Below, piece after piece: positions 44,190-55,790 of a DNA stretch of 64,000 nt (positions are counted from its first letter, which is position 1; the number at the start of each line of letters is the position of its first letter). Below the pieces are notes generated by a model. That model searched no databases and was not told where the DNA came from. It saw nothing but the letters and a program-made list of their open reading frames with translations. Both the position numbers and the translations under genes were made by a program. The stretch covers positions 53,487,053 through 53,551,052 of the forward strand of contig CM060732.1 of the NCBI GenBank assembly GCA_030704615.1, read 5' to 3'. This DNA comes from Takakia lepidozioides. Its lineage: Eukaryota; Streptophyta; Takakiopsida; Takakiales; Takakiaceae.

Positions 44190-44590
44190 TCTCCGGCGCC
44201 ACACCATGTAGCTGAGGGATGGAACGCGATGATCGCAGGATATGCAGGGGCATGGGATGGAGGCGTTGAGCAAATAATGCGGGAAGGAGGAGAGGAGGAG
44301 GAGATGAGACGAGGAGAAGCTCGCAACATTCTTGCGAGCTCGCCGTTCTTGGGAGAGTCAGCTTGGTCTTAGCAGGTCGTGTTTCAATCTCTGCCTACTC
44401 AGCTGCACCGTGGTGGTTCGATCTCACAGACCAATCCGACATTACCTGACTACAGACACAAACAGCACACACAAGAGGTCATTTTGGGTTGATGGTCGGT
44501 CAAGTCATGACACAAGCTCAAGGACAATGTGGTGAGGGCACCTTCTTCTTTGACCTATTTCAGCCTGTTTTGCCCTCTCACATCATGTTT
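44190..44590 (+). pseudogene. OSB/PPR unit, 5' part
   Basis: WNAMIAGYAGAWDGG (PPR) at about 44,220-44,265 is followed by the OSB-associated sequence also found at 31.33-31.56 kb. No frame is intact. Confidence 0.5.
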
Positions 44591-45475
44591 GTGTGCATTG
44601 CAATGCTTGTGCAAGCCTGGCAGCCCTTGAGAAGGGCAAAGAGGTGCATGGGGATATCATCAAAGCTGGAATTGTACCTAATGTCATTCTAAACACTGCC
44701 AGGCTGGCAGCTCTGGAAAAGGGGAAGGAGGTCCGTGGTGACATCTTCAGAGCTGGAATTGTACCAAATGTCATTTTGAACAATACCCTAGTGGACATGT
44801 ATGCAAAGTGTGGGTGCATCGAGGATGCAAAGGGAGTGTTCAACACTATGGCTGAACGAGATGTGGTGTCGTGGAGTGCGATGCTTGCAGGGTATGCACA
44901 GCAGGGACGTGGGATGGAGGCTTTGGAGACCTATGAGCAAATGATGGGGGAAGGGTTCCCGGCCACATCATGTTTGTATGCATTGCAGGCCTGGCAGCTC
45001 TGGAAAATGGGAAGGAGGTCCATGGTGACACCTTCGGAGCTGGAATTGTACCAAATGTCATTTTGAACAATACCCTAGTGGACATGTATGCAAATGTAGG
45101 TCATCGAGGATGCAAAGGAGTTTTTCACACTATGGCTGAACGAGATGTGGTGTCGTGGAATGCGATGCTTGCAGGGTATGCACAGCAGGACGTGGGATGG
45201 AGGCTTTGGAGACCTATGAGCAAATGATGGGGGAAGGGGTTCAGCCCGACCACATCATTTTTGTATGCATTGCAGGCCTGGCAGCCCTGGAGAAGGGCAA
45301 ATCGGGTGCATGAGGATATCATCAAAGCTGGAATTGTACCTAATGTCATTCAAAACACTGCCCTGGAAGTTCTGGAAAAAAGGAAGGAGTCCATGTGGAC
45401 ACCTTCAAGAGCTGCAATTGTACCAAATGTCATTTTGAACAATACCCTAGGTAGTGGGCATGTATGCAAAATGTG
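44590..45475 (+). pseudogene. PPR (PLS-type) fragment
   Basis: The best PPR stretch in the window: [71 protein letters not shown] and MEALETYEQMMGEG, spanning roughly two P-L-S triplets. Internal duplication of the LAALEKGKEV segment and frameshifts near 44,960, 45,100 and 45,300 break it. No DYW or E domain is present. Family members act in organellar RNA editing. Confidence 0.75.
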
Positions 45476-45718
45476 GGTGAACCGTCTTATCTTCACGAGA
45501 GCGGCAGTCGCGCAGCTCATCTCTCTCGAGTTGAGCCTGCGCGACCGACTCCTTCATGCGTTTAGATCTTAGTGTGCTTATGATGGGTGTAGTTGTGTGG
45601 GGTGGAGTCCCCATAGCTTGGGGTGCCCCTGGCTCGACTTCTATTTTAAAGAGTGATAGCGATGGATTTCATATTTCTTGTGTTGAGAGTGTGTGTCCTT
45701 TAGCTTTTCTTATCATTG
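45476..45718 (+). repeat. Dispersed 245-bp repeat, left copy
   Basis: Begins GAACCGTCTTATCTTCACGA and ends near CTTTTCTTATCA. It is highly similar to 63,350-63,599 in inverted orientation. Confidence 0.8.
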
Positions 45719-45865
45719 TGGCTGACTACTTTATTGTGCCTATATGTGTGGTGTGGTTTGGACAACGATGTAGTTGTGTAGCGATACGTATGCGCACGAC
45801 AGTGAAATATACTCAATGAAACTACGTGTGATCGAGTTGTTCCACTCGATTAGTTTTTCCTTGCA

Positions 45866-46110
45866 ATCATTTTCTTTTTTTCTTTTTTTAAAAGAAACCT
45901 GGGAGCGACTGCTCACAATTCAGGCCCTTGAGGAGGGGGAAAAATTAACCCCCTGTCAGGTAAGCCATTAGGCACACAAGGGGGAACGTCACCACCAAAC
46001 CAACTGGTCACAAACAATCCACACACCAGGCAGGGCAGCAGGTTTGAACCCCAAACCACGAGGGCAACATACTGTGCACTTACCAGCTGATGTGCATTTC
46101 TCTTTGAAGT
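45866..46110 (-). repeat. SINE, copy e
   Basis: Minus-strand copy of the element at 30.6 kb. A T-run at about 45,866-45,890 is the tail; CAGCTGGTAAGTGCAC and GGGGTTCAAACC are the A- and B-box-like segments. Confidence 0.65.
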
Positions 46111-46585
46111 TGCATTAATGATTATGATTATATACATAACAATGTTTTCTTTCCACTAGTAACATGGAGATGTCCACCTACCAAATGAAAAGCAATAGTC
46201 TTTTGGGTGAAGTGACACCATAAGTTGTCATTGCTTCGACAAGAGTCTTGCTTCCTTTATATTAGGCACATGATCATGTTATAATTTGAAATAAATCTAA
46301 AGATCATAAAGGCGTTACGATTTTTGAAGCAGCGCCGATGATGAATTGGTTATTAATGTTTTGTTAAAGTAGAGAGATTTTTTTTTTAAACATGTAGATG
46401 TATCTTGTTAAAATGGATATTTTTAATTATGTTGTGAACTACATATGGGATAGAAAATTATTAGAGTAAATTACATAAGGGTATTCTGACAACCTATTTT
46501 TGCAATATTACATACATAATACTTTAAAATTTAAGACAGTGCATATATACAAAATATTATTCTATTCACAAAATTTACATTACAT
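46111..46585. other. AT-rich, no gene seen
   Basis: No domain-bearing frame and no clear repeat. Confidence 0.4.
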
Positions 46586-48124
46586 GTGTCATGGTTTTTG
46601 TTGTGATTAGTTAGAAATAGTTATTTCTAACTAATTAGGACATATACATTTATATTTGTATTTTGTTGGCATTAGGACTTCATTTGGTTCTATGTGCCAA
46701 GTGAGGTGGCGACCCTCACTTGGGACGTGGAGAGGTTATCTCCACGTGAGACGTAGGCAGGCTCGTCTTCTTCTAGTCGAGCCTCCCGAGGCCTCTCTCG
46801 CCGCCATAGCTCTAGTACTTGAGATGAAGAGTGGGTGAGGTCTGTATAGTGGAGTCATTTAACAAATGTGTCATTGGCTTGACTTATACAACGTGATAGA
46901 GTGGGTTCACCTCTTTTCACCATTTCCGTATCACTAGAAGAAGACTTGCTTACATCGATGAATACAAGGTGTTAGCATAGTTTAGCACTTGTATGGAGGA
47001 GAGCTTGGTAGATAGCTCTTAAGTTACAAGGTGTTATAGGTTTTGCAAGAGGAAAGCCTTGTGGTGTTTATGTACAAGAGGAGGTCTTCAAGGAGAGCCC
47101 CATTGAAAAATTTGAGAGCTTGTGAAGAAGCTCTTGTTCTGCAAGTGTTGCAGGGTTTGAGGAGTTCAAGAAAAGCTCGGGTGTTAAGGAAGCAAGCGGT
47201 GCATGTGTGGAGCATGGTTTCAGCTTGTGGGAGCCTTCAACTTCAAGCTTAGGAGAGCTATGAGTGGAGGTAGACATCTGATTTCTCTTTGGGGCAGAAT
47301 AGTGTATTTGGAGAGCATGCTTTGAGTTGGGGTTTCAATCCCAATCTTGGGAAGATCATGTCTATGGAAGTGGCAAGTGCGGGGCTGGATTAGGAGCTCT
47401 AAGAGGTGCACTATGGCCATGGAAGGAAGCACTATGAGTGCATGCGATGGCTAGAAGAGGGTATGCCATAGAAAGCTCAATAGCTTGTTCTATGCTTGTT
47501 TCAATAAGTTCCATAGAGAAAGAGAGTTTGTTGTATGGCAAATAGCTTGCTCAGGGAGTTTAGAGGCACTCTTGGTGGTCTATTGATGCTCAAGAAACCA
47601 AGAACAATACCTCTGGTTGCTCCATAGAAGCCATAGCTCGACAACCATCAGAATTAAAGGAGAAAGACCTCGGAACCAGCGTACCTCACTTTACAAAAGT
47701 CTATATGACAAATTAGGTTTTGTATTTGTGCACATTATCTGGGGATCATTTGCTTTGATCTCTTCTGCGCATTGACGTTCCAATGCGAGATGCCAGACAT
47801 GAAATAAATGATCAGAATCAAGGGAGAAAGACCTTGGAACCAGCGTGAGCCCACTTCATCAGGTTTTTGGCTGCATGCAAATACGAGTTGGCTCTCTCTA
47901 TATTCAGTGGAGCAACAAATGCAGAAAAGCAAAACGGCGCAAACCCTAGCTTGGTAACGCGTGGGAACTCGAGAGAACGTGCGAGAACGTTTGGGAACTC
48001 CTTGGAACGTGTCGGGACGCGTGGGAACATTGCCCCAGGATTGGGAGCACCACCATTGATCCATCTGATGAACTATTGAGCCAGTGGATGAAAATCGGCG
48101 CTCCTTAATGAGAATCGGTTGCAG
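46586..48124 (+). repeat. Ty3 LTR (TGTGGC family), approximate limits
   Basis: 46,650-46,935 matches the LTR at 12,260-12,560 in reverse orientation, including the TATA-like sequence at about 46,884. The 3' limit is set by a primer-binding-site-like TGGTATCAGA at 48,131. The 5' limit is uncertain. A segment of about 45 bp (AGAAAGACCTCGGAACCAGCG at 47,663 and a close copy at 47,825) is duplicated within it. Confidence 0.5.
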
Positions 48125-48130
48125 TGACCT

Positions 48131-48142
48131 TGGTATCAGATG
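48131..48142 (+). promoter_or_regulatory. Primer-binding-site-like sequence
   Basis: TGGTATCAGATG differs at one position from the initiator-Met tRNA site at 39,365-39,376. Confidence 0.6.
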
Positions 48143-48370
48143 AAATATCGTGCTATCGGATGAAATATCGCGCTATCGGATGAGAAATTTAAGCGACGGA
48201 TGAAACTGCATCAGCGGATGAAATCGTGGCAGTGGAAGAACTATCGTGCCATTGGATGAAAAATCACGGCGACGGATGAAATTGCGCCAGCGGATGAAAT
48301 ATCGGACATGTGGATGAGAAATCACGGTTTTGGATGAAATTTGGTCAATAACGGATGAAAAATCGACTGA
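48140..48370 (+). repeat. Short degenerate tandem repeat (GGATGAAAT)
   Basis: CGGATGAAAT-type words recur about every 18-20 bp at least ten times right after the primer-binding site. Confidence 0.75.
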
Positions 48371-48379
48371 CTGTGGATA

Positions 48380-48990
48380 TTTTGAGGATTATTTGGGGTC
48401 TATCGAGGCCAATATCTAGCAGGAATTGGGGCCTGCTTTGAGGACTATTTGGGGTCCATTGAAGCCAATATCTTGCAGGCTCGTGGAGCCTGCTTGGGGC
48501 TTGTTTGAGGACTATTTGGGGTCCTTTGAGGCCAATGTTTTGTAGGCCTATGGAGCCTTCTGAGGGCTAGTTGGAGGATGATTGGAGGTCATTGGAGGCC
48601 CATATTGGGCAGACTTATGGAGCTTTCTAAGAGCTCTTTGGGGGACTATTGGAGGTCCTTGGGAGCAAATACTTGGCAGATTTGAGGAGCTTCTTAAGGG
48701 ATGTTGGAGGACTGTTGGAGGTCCTTGGAGGCCAATACTTGGCACATTTGAGAAGCTTCTTAAGGGTTGTTGCAGGACTGGTGGAGGTCCTTGGAGGCCA
48801 ATACTTGGCAGATTTGAGGAGTTTCTTAAGGGTTGTTGGAGGTCCTTGGAGGCCAATACTTGGCAGATTTGTGGAGCTTCTTAAGGGCTGTTTGGAGGAC
48901 TATTGGAGGTCCTTGGGGGCCATATTGGGCAGGCTTGTGGAGCCATTGTGAGGGCTGGTTGGAGACCTTGGAGGCCCCTAATTGGCGGGC
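48380..48990 (+). repeat. Tandem repeat of about 66 bp in the retroelement leader
   Basis: The unit GGAGGTCCTTGGAGGCCAAT plus ACTTGGCAGATTTG recurs about 8-9 times with spacing near 66 bp, some units about 54 bp. Because 66 is a multiple of three, a frame reading GGPWRPILGRFEELLKGCWR stays open (48,582-48,884). I consider it an untranslated leader repeat and not a gene. Confidence 0.75.
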
Positions 48991-49569
48991 GCCTAGGGCC
49001 TTTTGGTGGAGTGTTTGGAGTCCAAGTTTGTGAACTTTTTGAACCTCGGTGGGTCTATGTTATGGGTTGATTGAGGGCAGATTTCAGAAGTTCATGGCAA
49101 ATAATTTGAGGGCTCTTGAGAGTTATTTGAGAGGTTCTTTAAGGATAGTCTTATCTATTGCTCGAGCAAGAGTGAGTGTGAAGATAGGGGGAGTAATGGG
49201 ATGAGAGCATTCTGGGCTTAGAGATTGTTTTAGCTTCCCTTCTCTATAGTCTTCCATCATTCTTGTAGGCCAAAGCTTTTCCGTAAGCGGAGGCAAAGCT
49301 AGTTTGGATAGAGACTTGGCCATCTTGCAGGTTTATTGGAGCCGCAAGGAGATCGATTGATTTAAGGTGTGGGAGGTGTTGTTGTTTGAGTTTCGTTTGT
49401 TTGGATCCTCCTCCCACACATGCATGCTTGATTGTGCGCCATGCTAGTTTGGTTTGGGCGCTTACTTTTATAGGTGGTTGTGACGGAAATATTGTGGCCG
49501 GCCAACCCTAGAGCGTGCTGTCGGTGGTGAGGCTGGGGTGATGACCAGCAGACCATCATTGTTTCACTT
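48991..49569 (+). repeat. Ty3 leader segment shared with copy B
   Basis: 49,364-49,569 is the reverse counterpart of about 59,940-60,180 upstream of the gag of copy B (GCATGCTTGA, GTGCGCCATG and GGTGATGACCAGCA are shared). This ties the LTR at 46.6 kb, the integrase at 49.6 kb and copies B and C to one family. At 49,570 the leader jumps to integrase, so gag to RNase H are deleted. Confidence 0.65.
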
Positions 49570-50620
49570 ATGGTGAGGCTGTTTGGACCTGCAATAGGGA
49601 TGAATGTAGATCAAGTGTCTGAGGACCCTGAGGCCAGCAATGAGCAAGGTGGCGCCAAAGATATACATGAGGATTCAGTTGTGTTGGACTACCTCTGCAC
49701 TGGAGACACTGCAGCCACTGTGACTGCCAAGGAGAGGGATCGGATCCTACAACGAGCCAAGAGGTTCAAGTGGGAGGGGACACACCTGCTCCGAGTGTGG
49801 GAGGATGGTCGAGTGAGGATTGTGCCTCACCCAACACAGCGGGCACGGTTAGTGCGGCATGCCCATGAGGAGTTGGGGCATTTTGGGGTGCGACGCACTC
49901 ATAGTCTACTGCAGGGGCAGTATTGGTGGCGTGGTATGCACACAGATGTGCAACAATTTGTGGCTAGGTGCATGGTGTGTGACAGGGTGCGTGCTTCATT
50001 CAACGCCCCTACTCCACAATTGCACCCTCTTCCGATCATGGGATTGGGCTACTGGTGGAGTCTTGACTTCGCAGGGCCATTGCCACTGACCATGCGCCAC
50101 AACAAGTACGTGTTGGTGATGGTGGAGCACTTCTCCAAATGGATTGAGTTGGTTCCATTGCCTAATAAGGCTAGTGAGGGAGCTGCGTATGCATTCTTGG
50201 ATTGTGTGCTTAGCCGATTCGGTGCTCCAGCTGAGGTACTCACGGACCAAGGGAGAGAGTTCTTGGGGGAGTTTCAGGCTTTGTGTAACAAGGCCTTGAT
50301 AGACCACTGCACCACTTCTCGGGATCATCCTGAGGCCGATGGCTTGGCAGAGAGAGTTGTTCAGACAGTAAAGAGGGGTTTGCGCAAGTATGGCTTGCAG
50401 AAGGGACACCTAGGAGATTGGGACCTTCAGTTACCCTGGTTAGCCATGGGCTACAGGTTCAGCAAGCAAGCATCACTTGCCTCCTTCTCACCATACTTTC
50501 TTCTTTTTGGCCGAGAGCCGGATTTGCCTACATCCATTCGTAGGAGAAGCTGCTACAGTTCTTAATCTTGACGATCCAGACGTGTGGGCACGTGCATGTG
50601 AGCAGCGTGCAGAGTTGTTC
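49570..50620 (+). pseudogene. Ty3 integrase (methyltransferase-element family), truncated
   Basis: An open frame of 331 codons: HEELGHFGVRRTHSLLQGQY with CMVCDRV (HHCC), WSLDFAGPLP (first Asp), LTDQGREFLGEF (second Asp) and EADGLAERVVQTVKRGLRKY (Glu), then WLAMGYRFSKQASLASFSPY and LLFGREPD. All catalytic residues are present, making it the best integrase core in the window. A frameshift at about 50,540 and an L1-like LINE at about 50,621 remove the C-terminus, so the PHD finger is missing. Confidence 0.88.
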
Positions 50621-51410
50621 AATCTCAAAGGGCAAAAGATGAATTGTCATTTCTTTACCAAGACAAAACAAAGATCTGCTCATCTTGCCATTCTTATTCT
50701 CCGAGATTCATCCAATCTCCCTCGCTCCCTTCCAAAAGCTCTTTCATCTATCGCCTTTAATTATTTCTGCAGGCTCTTTGCGGTTGACCCTGTTTCCTAT
50801 GATGTTCTAGCTGCTTGTGAGACTGCTTGAACTGATTTCCCTCACAAACTTTTGGACCACCAATCACCTCTTTTAAACCAAGAGCTTTCCTAGGAGGAAT
50901 TATGGGAAGCGAGTGAAATCTTAAGGATCTCAAAGCCCGTGGTCTAGACGACGTGCCCATAGAATTTCAGAAAGCCCTTTGGCTCTCAATCTCTGGGATT
51001 TTTTGGCCATAGCGACTGATATCCTTCTTAAAGGGATTATGCCATCCCAGATGTCCCAAGGGTTGTCTTTAAGAAAAGCGCGTCGGACTTAATCTCTAAT
51101 TACCGTTATATTACCCTCATTCATCTAGAACAAACTGGTTTTGCCAAAAACCGTCTCATTTTCAATGACGTTCTTTTGCCTATGAGGCCTTAGACTATGC
51201 TGAAGCAACCAATAACCTTTTGGCCCTTATCATGCTTAAATTTGAATAAGCATTTGACAGGATCAACTAGGCTTTTCTCTTTGGGGCTCATCGCCGTTTT
51301 ATTTATTTTATTTTATTTTATTTTTTAAATCTTGGTTTCAAATTAGACGATGGATGACATATATTCTTGAAATCTATACCACATGCACGGTCAAAACCAG
51401 GTTTTATGGA
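50621..51410 (+). pseudogene. L1-like LINE reverse transcriptase fragment
   Basis: CHFFTKTKQRSAHLAIL and SIAFNYFCRLF resemble the region before RT in plant L1 elements. After stops come ARGLDDVPIEFQKALW, a PDG-like RT entrance, and QTGFAKNRLIFNDVLL with KFE-AFDRIN, the RT motif A region. Stops and frameshifts are numerous. A TTTTA microsatellite lies at about 51,300-51,327. Confidence 0.7.
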
Positions 51411-51865
51411 AGTCCATTTGGCATATCCTCAAGAGATTGTTGCTCTGCATGAGTTCATCTCGTGGAAAGAACGTCAAGTAGCAAGACACATCATGGTATT
51501 TCTCCAAGATCCCTTTGATCCAATCTGGGCTCGGCTCCCTATCGCCTTCTCCCTTCACTTGTCTTACGTAAAGCAAAAACTGGGGCTCGTGTGACTCCTC
51601 CACGGCCCACTCCCTTGCTGACAGAAGGTTATTTGCCCTCCCACGGGGTTGGGCATTTTCGATACTCGTAAAACTTCGCCACCATTCCCACACGGTAACG
51701 TGACTACTCTCTTGCGGCCATCTATGACCGCTCCGGATTTGCTCAAAAAGGTCACCCCCAAAATGAGATCCACTCCATCGATCTCGCAAATGGTGAAGTT
51801 CTCACGTCCCTCCCAACTCCCCAGTTGAAGAGGAACATCGAACAACTCAGGATATCGCTGTGTGA
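51391..51865 (-). pseudogene. Ty3 protease C-terminal part and linker, second family, in copy C
   Basis: DVPLQLGSWEGRENFTICEI and GVDLILGVTFLSKSGAVIDG are the C-terminal half of a Ty3 aspartic protease (the ILG motif), followed by GILEKYHDV, the usual lead-in to RT. This protease differs from the one at 52.5-52.8 kb in the same copy. It is joined directly to the methyltransferase piece. Confidence 0.75.
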
Positions 51866-52110
51866 GCAAGGCGATGTGGCGCATAGAAATACACCGAGCT
51901 ATCTCATCCTTCTCTACATACAAGTACTTACGTACTTTAATCCCTCCTTGCAATACTCTTGCAAGCCCAGTGCTTATGCCTCCAAACAGGTCTAGTAAAA
52001 AAATCCCTGAGTCAGGTGGTTGCCAGATAATGGGCACTGTGTCCAAAGGAGCTAACTCAGGAGGTCCAGGTGATGTCACTAAACTCCCTTCACTCATCAA
52101 TGAAAAGGCC
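51866..52110 (-). pseudogene. Cytosine-5 DNA methyltransferase N-terminal motifs, copy C
   Basis: LAPLDTVPIIWQPPDSGIFL, then LLDLFGGISTGLARVLQGG (motif I, SAM-binding) and KYLYVEKDEIARCISMRHIA (motif II, acidic residue) up to RYPELF, where the sequence switches to a protease. It shows that motif I is conserved between copies B and C (same GGISTGLA-VLQ-G). Confidence 0.82.
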
Positions 52111-52141
52111 TTCTGCCATGCTTGGTGCACACACTCGCCTG

Positions 52142-53440
52142 CTACTCAATGCAAATTCCGATCCGTACCCCACATTGGAATATGCACAGGCACATGAGGA
52201 AGCACATCAGCCTTATATGCCAATTGTTTGTCCTCAACAGGTAATGGCCTATCATTGCATGGCTATTGCCCTCCAAGAGCTCACCACCCCAAGCCACCAC
52301 CCTTGAAAATGCAGCCAATGTAGGCATCATGTTCCTATGATCCACTGCTACATTCCCAATAAACCGCACTGGGAGTAGTGCATGTCGGCCATCTCCTGAC
52401 TGCCATTCCGGCCTGTAGGATGTCGTTACCTCCCAAAAGTCCAGAATGAATCCCATGGGGTATAACACCCCCCAACCAAAAGCACATCATAAGATATCGC
52501 GTCCGTAACAATGGCTTTAACTCTCATGACTGAGCCGTCCGTAGGATGATCCGGCTGCAATCGAATGAAGAGCTCATGGCGTGTAATCCCTCGTACCTTC
52601 TCTGAACCGCCCAAAGATGTTTGAATTTGGAAATGGCAAGGCTCCAAATCCGCCTCTGTGAGGCCCAAGCCTGCAATTGCTGCTCTTTCCCAACATCAAT
52701 GGCTGTGCTCCCGATTCCAACAAGACCAGCAATGGCTTGTACCTCCTCCCGGCTGGGCCACCCAACTAAAACACACCATCCTCATTGTCCATCAGGACTA
52801 CCCCAGGAGTCACCATACTGCGCTCAATGGCTGGCCTAGCTGGCAACTCCTGCAACCTTGCAGCTGCCGCTTGCCATGGCGCAGTTGTGGCTGTCTTCAT
52901 CCTTGAATCTAGGGCATCCATGCATGGCAACTTACCCACTATCCCTGCAGATAGTGTTGATGCATCACCACTCTCACAGAGTGCAGCTGCCAGTCTAAAC
53001 ACTGCAGCTAGCTGCATCACCGGCATTGCAATTGTCGTGGCAGAAAACAATGGAGCTTGGCAAATTGTTGTAGCCGCCCCCAACAATGTACTGGATGCAC
53101 CTTGCTTTGCTGCACCACCCACTAGCATTTCCCGAGCTACACCAATTCTCCCCAATGGCGCTCCTGGCTCTACCTCTGATACACTTGGGCGAGCGGGTGT
53201 CGTCAATGACGTAGTTGACACTGTCTCAGCCAATGTGAAAAACTGTGGAAGCCTTGTATGTCGACTTGCTTCCCCTCTTTGTGGATCAAAATCCACATCC
53301 GTTCCTCTTGGCTCAGGAGCACGAGTTGCTGCTCGAGTAACAGCAGCTGCAGAGTCCACATGCAATGGTCCTACAAGTGCGGCTCCATACATGAAGCCCA
53401 TGTCAATCTGGTCTTTCTTAGGCATAGGAGGTTGTGCAGG
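52142..53440 (-). pseudogene. Ty3 copy C linker and protease
   Basis: An Ala/Thr-rich linker (52,766-53,425) leads to PLLVLLESGAQPLMLGK, an aspartic protease active site with Glu in place of the catalytic Asp. ISYDVLLVGGCYTPWDSF and a tail to 52,142 follow. Frames change at about 52,766, 52,640 and 52,450. Copy B lacks this protease by deletion. Confidence 0.65.
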
Positions 53441-53689
53441 TGAGGCTTAAACCTCAGGCCTTGGAACTGGCGCAACAAGAGTAGTGGCCATGGAAGTCCA
53501 AGGCAATAATAAACATGAAATGAGTACACTCACCTGATACAATGGCAGGGCAAGCCTATCCACCATGTCTTGGTCATGACCTTGACCTTGACTCTGTGCT
53601 CCTTGGTTTTGGTTACGACCTCCACCCCGACCTCTGCCTCCTCTACCTCTCTAGACTACATTGCCTCGTCCTCGGTCACCATTGTTCCC

Positions 53690-54950
53690 TTGGAACTAGC
53701 CTGGCCGTAGCTCAGGATGTAGGTCATAACAATGGGCCTCTTCATGCCCATACTTGCCACAATGCCCACACTGTAGTTGTGTAGGCTGTGCTTGTGCTGG
53801 CCCTTTGCCTCTCTCTAGGCAATCTCTCTTAACATGGGGTCCTCCACAATCCCAACATGTCACACCCGACTGTTGTTGGCTTGAGAATGAAGGAAGTGAC
53901 CTCTGCAACTAAGATCCTCTCTACCTTCCCTGGGCTTTGCCTGAGCCCCCTTGTTGCCTTGAGCATATTGGGGTAGTGGTTGTTGTTGGCTAGGAGCCTC
54001 ACTTTGTTGTTTCTCCTTACCAAACCCCACCATGACCACTCGATTCTCCACCATATTGAGCTCTTTCCGCTCTGCCAGCAAAAACACGTTTGCTAAGCTG
54101 GCTTGAGCCACTTGTAAAAGAGTTGCATCCCGTACCCTTCTCCTCAGTTCCTTGTCCAATATCCCATACCAGAATTGGACTGCTTGAGCTTCCGTAACCC
54201 CTTGGGTTATATTTATCAATCGCCTCATGCGCGTGTAAGCCTCCCTCAAACTCTCAGTAGGCTTGCGATGGAATTCTTGCAAGCTCCGCAATTTATCCGT
54301 CCTCATCCCCTGGTAGTTTCTCCTCAACTCCTCGAAGAACTCCACAACTGGGTTAAAGGCAGGCACGGGTGCTGGTGCTGCAGCAGGAGCTTGAGTGGAT
54401 TTCCCAGCTCCATCTTTACTTGTCCCACTACTAGTACTTGCAGTTGGGGATGTTGGTGTAGCTGCTGGTGTCGCCGCTGCCCTTATGCCTCTGTGATGGA
54501 GATGTAGTCAGGTGACCAATATTGTCACCACTCCTCAATCTCCACCTTATTTCCCCGCCTAAACTCATGGTAGTCATCCATAGGCAGCCCCTCAAGGTGC
54601 TGAAACAGCCCCTTCCACGCCATAAAAGGCGTAAACAGTTGTGGATTGCGCATCTGCTGTAAATCACACCAACTATCAAACTCATGTATGAAATCATCAA
54701 GCTCGATGGTGCCCACAGCTCCAGAGTACCGACGTGGCCCCTTGGTAGCTCCATACATTTCCTCCATCGTATCCCACAACAATGGAAATGGCTTGCACCC
54801 TTGGAGAGAATCCTCCTAACTCTGAGTTTGAACTTTCCTCAAAAGACACTGAAGGTGAAGATGGCCTAAACCGCATACCTCGTCTTGTATGCCCACTAGT
54901 ATCGTTGGTGCTCGAACTGGCACTCTCCTCAGCAACTGGTGGCACCTCCG
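53690..54950 (-). pseudogene. Ty3 copy C gag with CCHC knuckle
   Basis: WDTMEEMYGATKGPRRYSGA, then FDSWCDLQQM and FMAWKGLFQHLEG are the N-terminal half. EELRRNYQGMRTDKLRSLQE, FWYGILDKELRRRVRDATLL and VFLLAERKELNMVE are the capsid-like core. Two zinc ligand sets follow: CWDCGGPHVKRDC and CGHCGKYGHEEAHC. Frames change near 54,450 and 53,880. About 85% similar to copy B gag by eye. Confidence 0.82.
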
Positions 54951-55103
54951 TGATGAAAACTCACACTCAAACCGGTTATCAACTTGTCTCTAATCCCCCT
55001 TTTCACAAGGTAACCGGGTAGAGAATTTATTGTGGCTTATGGTTTGGAATACTATGTTCCTAACCTGAACCTGCACTTGCACCTGCATCCACCGCAGGCA
55101 CTC

Positions 55104-55790
55104 CTATGGTCTGCTGGTTTGGCCTTCCGCTGCCAAGATACACATAAATGCAGATGCATGCCATCCGGGCACCATCTCCTCGTCCGTCTCACCATGCCAC
55201 CGAGCTCCAATGTCATCCTGCTGGTTCGTGCATGGATTGCGACTCAACCCATCTGCATTGCGATTGACCAAACCCGGTCGATGCACTACCTGAAAGTCAT
55301 ACTCTTGAAGGATGAGTGCTCACCGTGCAAGCTTCCCCATAAGCTTGTCTGACTCCATCAACCACTTGAGTGGTTGGTGATCCGTGATAAGGGTGAAGAG
55401 ATTGACGTATAGATAGCACCTGAAGTGTGCTACGGCCCACACTGCAGCTAAGCATTCTCCCTCATATGAGCTATACTTAGACTCAGCAGCATAGTTCGAG
55501 CGGCTAGCGTAAGCCACTATGAACTCTCTTCCCTCATCATCCACCTGTGTGAGCACCGCTCCAAGCCCCAGCATGCTCCAATCTGTATGCAGCTGAAAAG
55601 GACGCCCCCTAATAGGTCGTCTCAAGATGGGCGCCGAGGTCAACCTCGCCTTGAGCTCTTGAAAAGCTTGTTCTTGCTCATCTTCCCACTGCCAGTCCTG
55701 GTCCACCTTGGTCAGCTTGGTTAGAGCCTTTGCAATGGCACTAAATCCCTTAACAAACCGTCTGTAATAGTTTGCTAACCCCATGAAAAC
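55104..55790 (-). pseudogene. Ty3 copy B RNase H
   Basis: GLANYYRRFVKGFSAIAKAL, then PFQLHTDWSMLGLGAVLTQ (first Asp), SSYEGECLAAVWAVAHFRCY (Glu), TDHQPLKWLMES (Asp) and VHRPGLVNRNADGLSR. A TGA stands where copy A has TGG (after KLAR), and another TGA stands at the Arg position before AFMGLTNYY of copy A. Apart from these it is open from end to end. Confidence 0.87.

Larger units (their letters stand above)
51411..55103 (-). mobile_element. Ty3 copy C (gag, protease, methyltransferase start, foreign protease end)
   Basis: Colinear on the minus strand from a leader at about 55.1 kb through gag, CCHC and protease to methyltransferase motifs I and II. It then switches to the C-terminal half of a different Ty3 protease and ends in the pre-RT linker at 51,411, against the LINE. 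It abuts copy B head to tail at about 55,104. No LTR is seen on either side. Confidence 0.75.

Noticed and set aside
48582-48951. Overlapping frames reading GGPWRPILG-type repeats
   Set aside because: By-product of a 66-bp tandem repeat in a retroelement leader, open in more than one frame.
52785-53450. Plus-strand frame of 221 codons opposite the copy C linker
   Set aside because: Shadow of an Ala/Thr-rich minus-strand linker; the minus frame matches copy B at protein level.
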